Positions 17,803 to 26,865 of a DNA stretch of 64,000 bases are shown one piece after another. The translations under genes were made by a program, and so were the position numbers. The DNA lies in contig CALSLL010000006.1 in the NCBI GenBank assembly GCA_943787185.1, forward strand, positions 124,001 through 188,000, given 5' to 3'. The stretch comes from UBA10349 sp003485905. Lineage in GTDB: Bacteria > Pseudomonadota > Gammaproteobacteria > Arenicellales > Arenicellaceae. The notes beneath the pieces are model-generated. The model had not been told where the DNA came from. It saw nothing but the letters and a program-made list of their open reading frames with translations, and did no database searches. Positions within the stretch are counted from its first letter, which is position 1. Every line of letters begins with the position of its first letter.

Positions 17803-17923
17803 CTCTTATTTTGTCAATTTTGAGGCTATTGTTTCACAAACACGTTGCAAGCTTTAGCAATAAAATAATTTTAAGAAAATACGGTAAGATTCAGACTCCA
17901 CTCAGCCTCGCTAGCCCAAAATA

Positions 17924-19505
17924 ATGTCATCACTTTCAACTAGGCAGGTAACTAACGGAAGCTCACTACTAGTAGCCCTAATTCTTGCTTTGGCTGCGGC
18001 CTTCGCCTACATAAGTATGCCTTGGGGACCGGGTGTAACACCCGACTCGGTTATCTACTTAGGGCTAGCTGATGCGCTTTACCATGGCGAAGGCTTTTTC
18101 TTATACGGCGATCTAGTTACACATTACCCCTCCGGGCTACCCGGCCACGTTAGCATTGCTGAACGTAATAACCGATGATTCCGCAACAAGTGCTAGGTTA
18201 CTAAACAGTGTGGCCTACGCTGCTAGTCTAGGCCTCATATTTACCCTTATTGGAAGTTCTGATAAACGCACATCAGTCGTACTTGCCGTCTGCGGATTAG
18301 TATATTTTTGCTCTACCGCGGTTGTTTCTGCACATTTAATGGCATGGTCTGAACCTGCATTTATATTGGTTTGGCTGGTATCCACATACTGGCTCATCAC
18401 TCATTTACTGAATCCTCAAAGGTATGCGCTGATCCTAGCAGGCGTTTTTCTAGGTTTAGCCATACTGTATAGATACGCTGGTATCGCGTTGGTTCCACCA
18501 ATGCTTTTTATAATATTAATTATTCCTCAAAACATAAAACCAAAGCTTAAAGAGCTTGTTTTACTACTGGCGATATCGCTTGTTGGATTATGCTTCTGGC
18601 TATTTCGAAATAATTTATTGAGTGGTAATTCAACCAATCGACAGTTTATATTTCATCCAGTTGGTTACCCCCATTTTGAATCATTTGCGTCGGTGTTAAA
18701 TAACTTTTTTACTGCTGGGTTGATGACCCCAACAGCCGCCATATGGGTTACGGCCCTAATTTTGTTCGCTATTACAGCACTACTAGTCCGCAACTCCTGG
18801 AAACTATCAAAAGATACGACCAATATTGACCGCCATTTACTTGTATCTATACTTTTTTCCAGCAGTGCGTTGGCCTACGTCATGTTCATTTTGGTTTCAA
18901 TTTCGTTTATTGACGCACACACGCCGATGGATGAACGGATATTGCTCCCATTTCTAGTGTGTCTAATCGTACTGATTGCTAACGAAATATCTAATATTGA
19001 GATTGGCAAACAACATCAGCAACTGGCAATTGTTCTATGCCTAAGCTTACTAACATTTAGTACGTATAAAAATACGACAGGTTCTGGATCTTTGCTTTCA
19101 ACAAGCCGAGTCTCGGGTTTGGGGTATGCGCATAGAAGCATCATTGAATCACCCGCTGTAGTCTTCGCTGGCATGCTCCCCCCCGAGCACCAAATATACT
19201 CCAACGGTTTTGACTTGCTTAATTACAGTGCGCAACGCAACGCTATAATACTCCCTGAAGAATTCGAACCAGCAACCAGAAATCGATCCGTAGAGTATGA
19301 AACCAAAATGACGGAAATGTGCTCAGAAGTTAAAAACGGACACGCCTCGATAATATTTATGACCGCTTTCCAGGGTCGCTGGTATTTACCCAATGCCGAA
19401 AAAATTGCTAGCAGCTGCGGTGTAGAAAAGTGGTTGTCACTTGGTGATAGTCTCATTCTTACAACTACAAGTGTTTTACCGATACCTTCTAATCTTCCTG
19501 ATTAA
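17924..19505 (+). pseudogene. Membrane glycosyltransferase-like (GT39/ArnT-like) protein, frameshifted
   Basis: Two overlapping frames make one protein. The first (from ATG 17924) reads a membrane segment, then 'PDSVIYLGLADALYHGEG' and THYPSG before running to a stop at 18177. The second frame reads PPGYPATLALLNVITDDS from about 18129 and continues to 19505. Joining them by dropping one C near 18127-18131 gives THYPPGYPATLALL, the expected sequence of these polytopic sugar or mannosyltransferase-like proteins, and a 526-residue product with around ten membrane helices. The first loop Asp and the HYPPGYP segment are typical of the family. As given, only a 458-codon fragment without the catalytic first loop could be made. 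The gene's 3' end overlaps the convergent phosphatase by 17 bases. Lipid-linked sugar transfer is inference. Confidence 0.7.
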
Positions 19506-19956
19506 AAGCAATTTTCAATGCCTCCATGTACGGGTTTGCAATTGGTCGATTCTGCTTAACCAATTCCAGTGCAGCTTCCAGTGACATACCCCGGTACTTG
19601 TGTAAATAGCCAACTACAGTACCAGGTGCTCGGCAAATTCCAGCCGTACAGTGCACATAAACTCGCTTCCCGGCAGTTAACAATTCGTTTAGAGCATCCA
19701 CAGGCGCCTGAATACTTTGAGCCATATCTTCCGGATCAAAATCAATTACCGGACGCTGTACCCACTCAACCCCTTGCTGTACACAAGCCTCGCGAATTTT
19801 GGCGATTGGTAAATGATAGGTCTCAAAATCTTTATCTGACTGCAAACAAAGTATCGCGGTAACTTTCATTCCTCCGGCGAGCCGATCGACATCGATAGTC
19901 GAAGCCGGGCAGGAGCCTACAAAAATATCCGTTTCTATGCGATCGCAGTTAATCAT
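19489..19956 (-). CDS. Dual-specificity-type protein phosphatase
   Basis: 155 residues from ATG 19956, eleven bases after the hemE stop; a TTG at 19977 would overlap hemE and is less likely. The P-loop HCTAGICRAP fits the HCxxGxxR(S/A/T)P cysteine phosphatase motif. A general-acid aspartate is probably in 'PVIDFDPEDM'. The C-terminal 'YLHKYRGMSLEAALELVKQNRP' matches the end of dual-specificity phosphatase domains. Proteins of this type resemble plant starch or laforin-like phosphatases and may act on phosphoprotein, phospholipid or phosphoglucan. Position at the 3' end of the aro-pyrF-hemE run suggests passive co-expression. Substrate unknown. Confidence 0.8.
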   Translation of the reverse strand: MINCDRIETDIFVGSCPASTIDVDRLAGGMKVTAILCLQSDKDFETYHLPIAKIREACVQQGVEWVQRPVIDFDPEDMAQSIQAPVDALNELLTAGKRVYVHCTAGICRAPGTVVGYLHKYRGMSLEAALELVKQNRPIANPYMEALKIAFNQED

Positions 19957-19967
19957 AGACTTTTTTA

Positions 19968-21029
19968 CTACGCGCAAAAGTCTCGCACCGTTTCGACTAA
20001 GGCGGTCATGTTTTCAGGTTTTGCATTTGGCTGAATACCGTGACCAAGATTAAATACGTGTCCTGTATTTTGACCGTCTTGACAAAAACTTGATAACACT
20101 TGCTTAGCACCCACCTGTACCGCTTCAGCGGTTGTACTCATTAGGACTGGGTCCATATTGCCTTGCAACGCAACTCGGTCTCCTACTCGAGCTTTTGCCA
20201 CGGCCATATCAATCGTCCAATCCAACCCAAGGCCATCGCATCCGGTGTCGGCCATCGCCTCCAGCCAACCGCCACCGCCTTTTGTAAACAGTACTATTGG
20301 TGTTTCGGGGTGCTGCGATTTAACTTCCGATACTATCCGCGCCATATACTGCAGCGAAAATTCTTTATATGCCGGGGTAGATAGCATCCCACCCCAGGTA
20401 TCAAATAACATTAATGACTGCGCCCCTGCTTGCACTTGTGCACTCAAATACAAAATTACAGACTTAGTCACTGTATTTAACAGCTCGTGCAGCAGAGTAG
20501 GTTGCTCGAACATCAAACCCTTAATATGAACAAATTCTTTGCTACCCTTACCTTCAACCATATAACTGGCAAGCGTCCACGGACTGCCACTAAACCCGAT
20601 CAATGGTACTCGGCCACTCAGAGCGGAACGCACGGTGCGCACCGCATCCATCACATAACCCAAGTCTTGTTCCGGGTCTGGTACCGCCAAGCGCTTTATT
20701 GATGACGCATCTCGAAGTGGACGAGCAAACACGGGTCCCACACCTTCGTTAAGCGATAAACCCAAACCCATCGCATCGGGGATAGTTAAAATATCTGAAA
20801 AAAGGATTGCCGCATCTAAATTAAACCGATCTATCGGTTGTAAAGTGACTTCGCAAGCCAACTCAGGCGTTTTACACAGGGTTAAAAAGTCTCCGGCTTG
20901 CTTTCGAGTGGCTCGATACTCTGGTAGGTAACGGCCAGCTTGACGCATAACCCATATAGGCGTTCGCTCTACAGGTTCACGCCGAAGGGCACGAAGTAAT
21001 AAATCGTTTTCCAATATAGTAGTAGTCAT
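19968..21029 (-). CDS. hemE: Uroporphyrinogen decarboxylase
   Basis: 353 residues from ATG 21029 (a TTG at 21038 touches the pyrF stop and is less likely). Signatures are 'PIWVMRQAGRYLPEYR' near the N-terminus (substrate arginines), ILFSDILTIPDAMG and 'GFSGSPWTLASYMVEG'. It decarboxylates the four acetate groups of uroporphyrinogen III to give coproporphyrinogen III in haem synthesis. It lies 9 bases downstream of pyrF in one minus-strand run. Length is normal. Another haem gene, hemJ, lies near 60.7 kb. Confidence 0.97.
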   Translation of the reverse strand: MTTTILENDLLLRALRREPVERTPIWVMRQAGRYLPEYRATRKQAGDFLTLCKTPELACEVTLQPIDRFNLDAAILFSDILTIPDAMGLGLSLNEGVGPVFARPLRDASSIKRLAVPDPEQDLGYVMDAVRTVRSALSGRVPLIGFSGSPWTLASYMVEGKGSKEFVHIKGLMFEQPTLLHELLNTVTKSVILYLSAQVQAGAQSLMLFDTWGGMLSTPAYKEFSLQYMARIVSEVKSQHPETPIVLFTKGGGGWLEAMADTGCDGLGLDWTIDMAVAKARVGDRVALQGNMDPVLMSTTAEAVQVGAKQVLSSFCQDGQNTGHVFNLGHGIQPNAKPENMTALVETVRDFCA

Positions 21030-21038
21030 TTGTTTCAA

Positions 21039-21740
21039 CTAGCCGCAAGCAGCGGCAATTTCCTTCTGTATACCCTGAGCAGCCAGCACTGGATCTGACG
21101 CTGCTGTAATAGGACGGCCTACAACCAAGTAATCGGCACCATTATTCAATGCTTGTGTTGGCGTAACCACACGTTTTTGATCATCATCGTTTTGTACTGG
21201 CCGAATGCCAGGAGATACAACCAAAAAACCATCGCCTAAAGATTGCCGCATCGCTGAGGCCTCTTGGCCGCTGGCAACGACGCCATCACACCCTAGCTCT
21301 ATCGCGCGACTAGCACGTGAAAGAACCAAAGCCTCTACATCACATTCGAAGCCTAAATCGTCTAAATCACCTCGATCCAAACTGGTTAACACAGTAACCG
21401 CTAAAATGCGCACATCTCCTTTGTTCTCAGCAGCAGCTCGCATAATTCCATCGTTTCCATGCACAGTAGCAAATGTAATGCCTCTACCAGACAATTGTTT
21501 CACTGCCTTTCCTACGGTAGCGGGAATATCAAAAAACTTCAGATCTACAAATACTTTTTTTTGTTTCGCTACGAGCCAATCAAGCAATCCGAAATACTCT
21601 CCCGTCATGCATAACTGCAGGCCTATTTTGTAGAAAGTAACGCTTTCACCTAACTCAACTACCAACGATTTTGCCTGCTGTATATCTTCAAAATCTAGCG
21701 CGACTATTAACCTGTCACGCGACTCAATGTCACTATTCAT
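21039..21740 (-). CDS. pyrF: Orotidine 5'-phosphate decarboxylase
   Basis: 233 residues from ATG 21740, which has a GGAAG ribosome site 6 bases upstream; the in-frame GTG at 21752 lacks one. The catalytic Lys-Asp array is DLKFFDIPATV, the Asp near the N-terminus is in IVALDF, and the phosphate-binding end is SPGIRP plus YLVVGRPI. It converts OMP to UMP. It lies between aroB and hemE, so pyrimidine and haem genes share a likely transcript. Confidence 0.96.
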   Translation of the reverse strand: MNSDIESRDRLIVALDFEDIQQAKSLVVELGESVTFYKIGLQLCMTGEYFGLLDWLVAKQKKVFVDLKFFDIPATVGKAVKQLSGRGITFATVHGNDGIMRAAAENKGDVRILAVTVLTSLDRGDLDDLGFECDVEALVLSRASRAIELGCDGVVASGQEASAMRQSLGDGFLVVSPGIRPVQNDDDQKRVVTPTQALNNGADYLVVGRPITAASDPVLAAQGIQKEIAAACG

Positions 21741-21784
21741 TTCAGCTTCCACTATTGCAATTCGTGCATATCACCGAGGCACAA

Positions 21785-22870
21785 TTACTCATTTAGCATT
21801 GCGCTTAACTCGGAAGTCAAACGCTCATCATTATAATCACTTGAAACAAATGCATCCCCAATATCTCGTAGCAATATCAGCCTTATAGTTCCCCCCAATA
21901 CCTTTTTATCGTGTCGCATGTGTTTAACGAAAATTTCCGCATTCATGTGCTTCGGTGGGGCTAACGGAAGTCCTGCTCGTTGAATTAGCTTTTTAGCTCG
22001 CTGTAGCCTGTCTTCAGCTAATAGCCCTACTCGATTCGAAAATGACATCGCCATAAGCATGCCAGTAGCGACGGCTTCCCCATGCAACCAACTCGAGTAC
22101 TCTGTCGCTGTCTCAATCGCATGGCCGAACGTATGCCCTAAATTAAGCAATGCCCTTTCACCGTGCTCACGCTCATCTGCCGCAACTACCTCAGCTTTAT
22201 TTGCACAGGAATGCTCGATGGCGTAGATAAGTGCATCAGCATCACGAGACAACAATAATTCAATATTGTCTTCCAGCCAGGCAAAAAATGACTCATCTCT
22301 GATGAGACCGTACTTGATCACCTCGGCTAGGCCAGCAGCCAACTCCCTACTGTTAAGACTGGACAGCGTATCAACGTCAATAATCACCGCCTCCGGCTGA
22401 TAAAATGCGCCAATCATATTCTTACCGCTAGGATGATTAACCGCTGTTTTACCTCCAACCGAAGAATCTACTTGGGCCAACAAAGTTGTTGGTACTTGCA
22501 AAAACGCTATACCTCGTTGATAGCACGCCGCAGCAAAACCCGCGGTATCGCCAACAACACCACCGCCAAGCGCAATAAGTAAAGTCGAACGATCACATTC
22601 CGCCGCAACCAATTGGTCAAAAATCACAGCTAAGGTCTCTAAGTTCTTGTGCTCCTCACCGTCAGGCAACAGTATCGTGGCTTTAATTCTATCTTTTAGA
22701 TGTGCTACGAGAGCGCCCATATACAGTGGCGCGACCACCTCATTGCTAACAATAATTACAGATCGATCGGCAATGAGTTTTTGCAAAAGCTCGCTGTCAG
22801 CAATTAGGCCGCGGCCTATGTAAATCGGGTAGCTACGCTCCCCGAGTCGGACCGCAAGCTCCACGGTCAC
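21785..22870 (-). CDS. aroB: 3-dehydroquinate synthase
   Basis: 361 residues if translation begins at GTG 22870, which overlaps by one base (TAGTG) the stop that aroK would have in its restored frame. Motifs: IALGGGVVGDTAGFAAA and YQRG (NAD binding), VDSSVGGKTAVNHPSGKN, EVIKYG, and zinc ligands in NLGHTFGHAIE and LHGEAV. It converts DAHP to 3-dehydroquinate in the shikimate pathway. The length matches ordinary AroB. As given, the frame is also open upstream through most of aroK to 23383, producing an apparent 532-residue fusion; I judge this an effect of a one-base shift in aroK rather than a designed bifunctional enzyme. Confidence 0.9.
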   Translation of the reverse strand: MTVELAVRLGERSYPIYIGRGLIADSELLQKLIADRSVIIVSNEVVAPLYMGALVAHLKDRIKATILLPDGEEHKNLETLAVIFDQLVAAECDRSTLLIALGGGVVGDTAGFAAACYQRGIAFLQVPTTLLAQVDSSVGGKTAVNHPSGKNMIGAFYQPEAVIIDVDTLSSLNSRELAAGLAEVIKYGLIRDESFFAWLEDNIELLLSRDADALIYAIEHSCANKAEVVAADEREHGERALLNLGHTFGHAIETATEYSSWLHGEAVATGMLMAMSFSNRVGLLAEDRLQRAKKLIQRAGLPLAPPKHMNAEIFVKHMRHDKKVLGGTIRLILLRDIGDAFVSSDYNDERLTSELSAMLNE

Positions 22871-23383
22871 TAGATTTCGTCCAGCTTGGAAATTATCTCG
22901 CGGGTGACGTGGGGTAACAGATCGTTCACCTGATATAACCGTAATATCTGCTTCCTGCCGATATAAAGGGCCACGGACTGCTGTTAGTTCCTCCAAAGTA
23001 GCGCGCGGATCTTCAATGTCGTTTAGCAACGGACGATCACGTCTGTTTCGGGTACGCTTTACTTGCGCCTCTATCGATGCATCCAAATACACAACTGTCC
23101 CAGCGCGCCGAAGCAATATACGATTCTCCTCCATTAAGATCGCGCCTCCGCCAGTGGCGAGCACAATATTTTTGCGCTCGCAAAGCTCCTGGAGTATTTT
23201 ATTTTCGCGCTTACGAAACCCTTCTTCGCCTTCAATATCAAAAATAGTTGAAATAGAAACGCCCAGTCGTTCTTCCAATGCTTCATCAGCATCTACAAAG
23301 TCCAGACTAAAATGCTCAGCGAGCTGCTTACCTACCGTCGTCTTTCCAGCGCCCATAGGGCCAATCAAAACTATATTTCGCAT
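22870..23383 (-). CDS. aroK: Shikimate kinase, with apparent one-base frameshift near its 3' end
   Basis: The frame from ATG 23383 gives Walker A GPMGAGKTTVG, shikimate-binding 'FRKREN' and GGGAI, and lid RNRRDRPLL. After ERSVT (near 22915) the given frame reads atypical residues and runs into aroB. Removing one base from the four-G run at 22911-22914 (CCCC on the coding strand) instead gives HVTREIISKLDEI then TAG at 22872-22870. That is a normal shikimate kinase C-terminal helix and a 170-residue enzyme, the usual length. The enzyme phosphorylates shikimate. It lies 71 bases after pilQ, the usual gammaproteobacterial order. If the shift is real, AroK loses its last helix and is fused to AroB. 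Confidence 0.88.
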
Positions 23384-23454
23384 ATATCAATTAATTAAGG
23401 CGGTAACATCAACCGCCAAATCGAATGGTTTTACCAGTGGATCTATTTGTTAGT

Positions 23455-25677
23455 CTAGCCCAAGTTTAGCTTGGGGCTGATGATACGGGGAGTGAGAGAA
23501 ATCAACAACTCCGTGCGATTATTTTGTACAGATTTTTTACGAAACGCATTCCCAACAATAGGTAAATCACCCAATATTGGCACCTTCGTGACGTTATTAA
23601 ACTCGTCCTGCTGATATATACCACCAATCACGATTGTCTCGCCATTATCAGATAAAACCTGAGTAACAATACGTTTAGTATTGAGTGTGTCCGACACCGC
23701 AGAAGCAAAAGTATCCTGGGTTATCTGAACATCCATGATAACTCGGTCGTCGGGGGTAATTTGCGGCAACACAGTTAAACTCAAAACCGCTTTCTTGGTT
23801 ACCAAGTTCCCTATTGACCCAAATGTCTGGAGCGAAAATATTCGTTCCTGACCCTGTTCAATTGTCGCAGCTGTTTGATTTGAAGTAATTAGTCGCGGGC
23901 TTGCGATTACTTTCCCTCTACCGTCTGCTTCCAGCGCGGACAATTCCAAAGTTATTAGGTGTGCAAACCCAGTTCCCGCTTTAAAAATATCGAATGCATA
24001 CGATGCGGCAGAATCATTTCCAATACCATCGGCACCCAAATCTACTTGCAAGCCATCAGTGCCATTGTCAAAAATAATACCTGGCTCTTCGTCATTTAAT
24101 GAATTAGTAATTACATTCAGACCAGCAGGTGAGCCACTCGATATAAAGTTACCGACATTGGACCCATCAACTCCGGGGAATTCCGCATTTTCTGTTACAC
24201 GTTGAAAACCAAATCTAGCGCCCAAATTTCGGCTAAATGTATCGCTCGCCTCAACGATCCTGGTTTCAATCATAACCTGGCGAACCGGTTGATCTAGCTG
24301 AGCTATTAATTTACGAATTTCAAGAATTTTGCCAGGCGTGTCCTGAATCAGCAGGCTATTGGTGCGCGTATCTACCGTCACGTTACCGCGTGCAGACAGC
24401 AGCGAATTTGAGTCTGTCTCTACCTCAGAGACAGTAACCGAGCCAAATAGTGACGGTGCTTCGCCAGCATTAACGGCGCGCACCGACTTAAGCAACTCGG
24501 CTAGATCCTCTGCTCGAGCATAGTTCACCTGGATTAATTCCGACACCAACGGAGCCAAATCTGCCACCGCTTTTTGTGCCTCTAACTCAGCCCGCTCGTT
24601 CGCGGCAATTTCTTCGGCAGGTGCGATCCAGACCACGCTGCCCGTTTGACGTTTTGCCAAACCTTCAGTCTGCAGTATCACGTCCAAAGCCTGGTCCCAC
24701 GGAACATCCTGCAAATTTAGTGTGAGCTCTCCGGTTACCGTGTCGCTGGTTACAAAATTTAAACCTGTAAAATCCGCGATAACCGATAGTGCGGAACGAA
24801 CATCGATTTTCTGAAAGTTAATCGATAAACGATCCCCAAGAAACCCATTTTCATCAGCAGAAGAATTTACTTCATCACTTTCAATATAGGGATCAACCAC
24901 CAAGGTAAACTGGCCATCACTTTGAAATGATATGTGCTGATATTTTCCTGTCGGCACAATTATAAAGCGTGCGCTCGTCCCATTGTTATAAGCATCAATG
25001 GTTTGCACCGGAGTCGCAAAATCTATGACGTCCAGTCTCCGCTCCAATTCTATTGGCAAAGTCGCACCAATAAAATCGACAACGATTTCGCCGGCTTGCT
25101 CACGCACATCCACCGCCACATCGGGAGAAGATAAATCGACCAGCACTTTACCGCCACCTTGTTTATTGCGTCTAAAATCAACACGAACAATCTGATCAGA
25201 TGAAACAATCTCAGGGGGGCGTTCAAATATGGGCGGCGCCACGTCTGCACGTACCGCATTCACATCAGTATTTTCAATCGTAACTACAAAATCGCCGTCA
25301 ACGATATTTGTGGCAAATTCAGCCGTGTGGACCAGGTTAATCACCACTCTAGTGCGATCATCTGTTTCAACAGCCACCACGCTATCTACCGCACCCGAAT
25401 CTACTGCAACCAGATCACTCAAAACTGCATTTTTCATCCCGAAAAAATCAAATGCAATCCTTGGTGGGGATGAGGTACTAAAACTGCCCGGGTCATTCAG
25501 TAACCCGTCTGCTACTAGGTTAATCTGCACTCTATTACCAGAGAGTTTACTAACTACAATTTCGTGGAGAACTGCCTCCTGCGCTAGAGTTTGAAAAGAC
25601 AGAAATGCAAGCATTGCAAACGCTGCCAAGAACGTTTGCCGTATCAATGTTGCGCTTTCTGATGTATATCTTTTCAT
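23455..25677 (-). CDS. pilQ: Type IV pilus secretin PilQ
   Basis: 740 residues with a signal peptide ending near LAQEA. Two AMIN-like domains (residues about 35-150 and 165-270) are followed by the secretin and TonB short N-terminal domain (about 290-360, LNLQDVPWDQALDVIL), the N1-type NolW domain (QVNYARAEDLAELL; NSLLIQDTP), and the secretin domain ending with GGIYQQDEFNNVTKVPILGD and a C-terminal LLISLTPRII. It forms the outer-membrane channel through which the pilus passes. It is the last pil gene of the pilMNOPQ operon, 37 bases after the pilP end, with aroK downstream. Confidence 0.96.
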   Translation of the reverse strand: MKRYTSESATLIRQTFLAAFAMLAFLSFQTLAQEAVLHEIVVSKLSGNRVQINLVADGLLNDPGSFSTSSPPRIAFDFFGMKNAVLSDLVAVDSGAVDSVVAVETDDRTRVVINLVHTAEFATNIVDGDFVVTIENTDVNAVRADVAPPIFERPPEIVSSDQIVRVDFRRNKQGGGKVLVDLSSPDVAVDVREQAGEIVVDFIGATLPIELERRLDVIDFATPVQTIDAYNNGTSARFIIVPTGKYQHISFQSDGQFTLVVDPYIESDEVNSSADENGFLGDRLSINFQKIDVRSALSVIADFTGLNFVTSDTVTGELTLNLQDVPWDQALDVILQTEGLAKRQTGSVVWIAPAEEIAANERAELEAQKAVADLAPLVSELIQVNYARAEDLAELLKSVRAVNAGEAPSLFGSVTVSEVETDSNSLLSARGNVTVDTRTNSLLIQDTPGKILEIRKLIAQLDQPVRQVMIETRIVEASDTFSRNLGARFGFQRVTENAEFPGVDGSNVGNFISSGSPAGLNVITNSLNDEEPGIIFDNGTDGLQVDLGADGIGNDSAASYAFDIFKAGTGFAHLITLELSALEADGRGKVIASPRLITSNQTAATIEQGQERIFSLQTFGSIGNLVTKKAVLSLTVLPQITPDDRVIMDVQITQDTFASAVSDTLNTKRIVTQVLSDNGETIVIGGIYQQDEFNNVTKVPILGDLPIVGNAFRKKSVQNNRTELLISLTPRIISPKLNLG

Positions 25678-25714
25678 TGTTGTCTATTGTAGTTGTATTC
25701 ACTCGTAAGTGCGA

Positions 25715-26263
25715 TCATTCTTCTTGGCTAGCAATAGCCCCAAATGCCAAAAATGCACCTCGTTCGACCCATCGATTACTACCGCCAAGAACTAACTCTT
25801 GGAATTCCACACGGCCTTCCGAAATACTTGTCACCCTACCAAAGTTTGTACCGGCGTAATTTCCGTTAGTAATTCGATGCACTGTTCCATCAGGCGCTTT
25901 AATGATGACCCACGGCTCCCCATTGCGCTACATGGTGCCTACTAAAGAGAGGTCACCTAAAGCAAATTTTTCAAGGGGTTCTTTCCTTCGATTAGTATCT
26001 GGGCTAATTCCACCAACTGCTGCCCCCCCACTACCAGGCAAAAGGTTTAGCGTTGCGAAAGGGTCTGGTAAGTCAGTTGCAGAGTATACAAAGTTTTCAT
26101 AAAGACGTATTTCAGGCAAAGGATCAATCTCTGGTTTACTGTCTTTATGTGCGTTCTCTACAAAACTAACTAAATCTGAAGTATCTACACTCCCGCACGC
26201 GGTCAAGCCTGCGGCAACAAATAACATAGCGCCCCATTTAGGCATGTCTCGAAGGGTTCTCAT
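25715..26263 (-). pseudogene. pilP: Type IV pilus assembly lipoprotein PilP, interrupted by an in-frame TAG
   Basis: ATG 26263 overlaps the pilO stop (TGATG) and has a GGAGG site 4 bases upstream. The product begins with a lipoprotein signal (lipobox LTAC) and a proline-rich linker, then reaches LGDLSLVGTM and a TAG at 25930-25928 (codon 112). The same frame continues without another stop for 70 codons: RNGEPWVIIKAPDGTVHRIT, then GNYAGTNFGRV and a TGA at 25717-25715. This is the conserved PilP beta-domain that binds PilN/PilO and the PilQ periplasmic domains. The full frame (182 codons) matches normal PilP length. A single base change (for example CAG to TAG) explains it. As given, only the anchor and linker are made, and pilus assembly should fail unless the TAG is read through. 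Confidence 0.9.
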
Positions 26264-26865
26264 CACTCCTCCAAATAATGATAGGTTTTAGTCACCGCTT
26301 CCATGCGCAGCTCGCCAGAATCTGGATTGCCCCGGCTCAGTCTAAAGGTATCCACAGATACGATTCTAGGTAGGGCCGCTATATCACTCACAAACTCTCC
26401 AATTTGATGATACGAACCAGTAACGATAATACTTACCGGCATTTCAGCGTAAAAATCTTGATTAACAACATTCTGAGGTTCAAAACGATCAAATTTTAAC
26501 CCGCGGGCTAAACCCGCCTGGGTAATGTCGATTAACAAGTCGGGCACCTCAGTTTGATTTGGTAGCTGCTTCAGCAAAACCCCAAATGTTTCTTCGGCTA
26601 CGGCCATTTGCAACTTATAAGCTTCCAAATTAATTGCCAAAGCCTTCTTTTCTAGAAATGTATCTTTGAGCTTTTGTTCTTCGACTTTCGCCTGCTCTAA
26701 CTCTACACCTTGATCCTTGATTATAAAATAATAGCCCGCAATCAAAATGACAATGCACAGTGCAAACGTCAAAATACCCTTAAAAGATACAGGCCAAGAT
26801 GAAGGGTCATTAAAATCGACACTTTGGAGTTCTTTAACCCAATCCGTATTGAAGTTTAATTCCAT
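26263..26865 (-). CDS. pilO: Type IV pilus inner-membrane protein PilO
   Basis: 200 residues: a short cytoplasmic N-terminus, one membrane helix (residues about 30-47, ILTFALCIVILIAGYYF), a coiled-coil stretch (about 52-90) and a ferredoxin-like periplasmic domain (about 110-200) including VPDLLIDITQAGLARGL. It pairs with PilN to form the alignment complex linking PilM and PilP/PilQ. It overlaps pilN by one base at its start and pilP by one base at its end, and has a GAGGA site upstream. Confidence 0.95.
   Translation of the reverse strand: MELNFNTDWVKELQSVDFNDPSSWPVSFKGILTFALCIVILIAGYYFIIKDQGVELEQAKVEEQKLKDTFLEKKALAINLEAYKLQMAVAEETFGVLLKQLPNQTEVPDLLIDITQAGLARGLKFDRFEPQNVVNQDFYAEMPVSIIVTGSYHQIGEFVSDIAALPRIVSVDTFRLSRGNPDSGELRMEAVTKTYHYLEE

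Noticed and set aside
17924..18178. A separate 84-residue membrane peptide gene
   Set aside because: It ends in a non-conserved tail caused by the frameshift; its sequence continues naturally in the next frame.
21785..23383. A genuine bifunctional AroK-AroB enzyme
   Set aside because: The linker is not domain-like, and a one-base correction restores a normal AroK end, stop and aroB start overlap.
25928..25930. Amber reassignment to an amino acid across the genome
   Set aside because: TAG ends many intact genes here, such as pyrF, hemE, argD and both DUF5916 genes, with no downstream extension.
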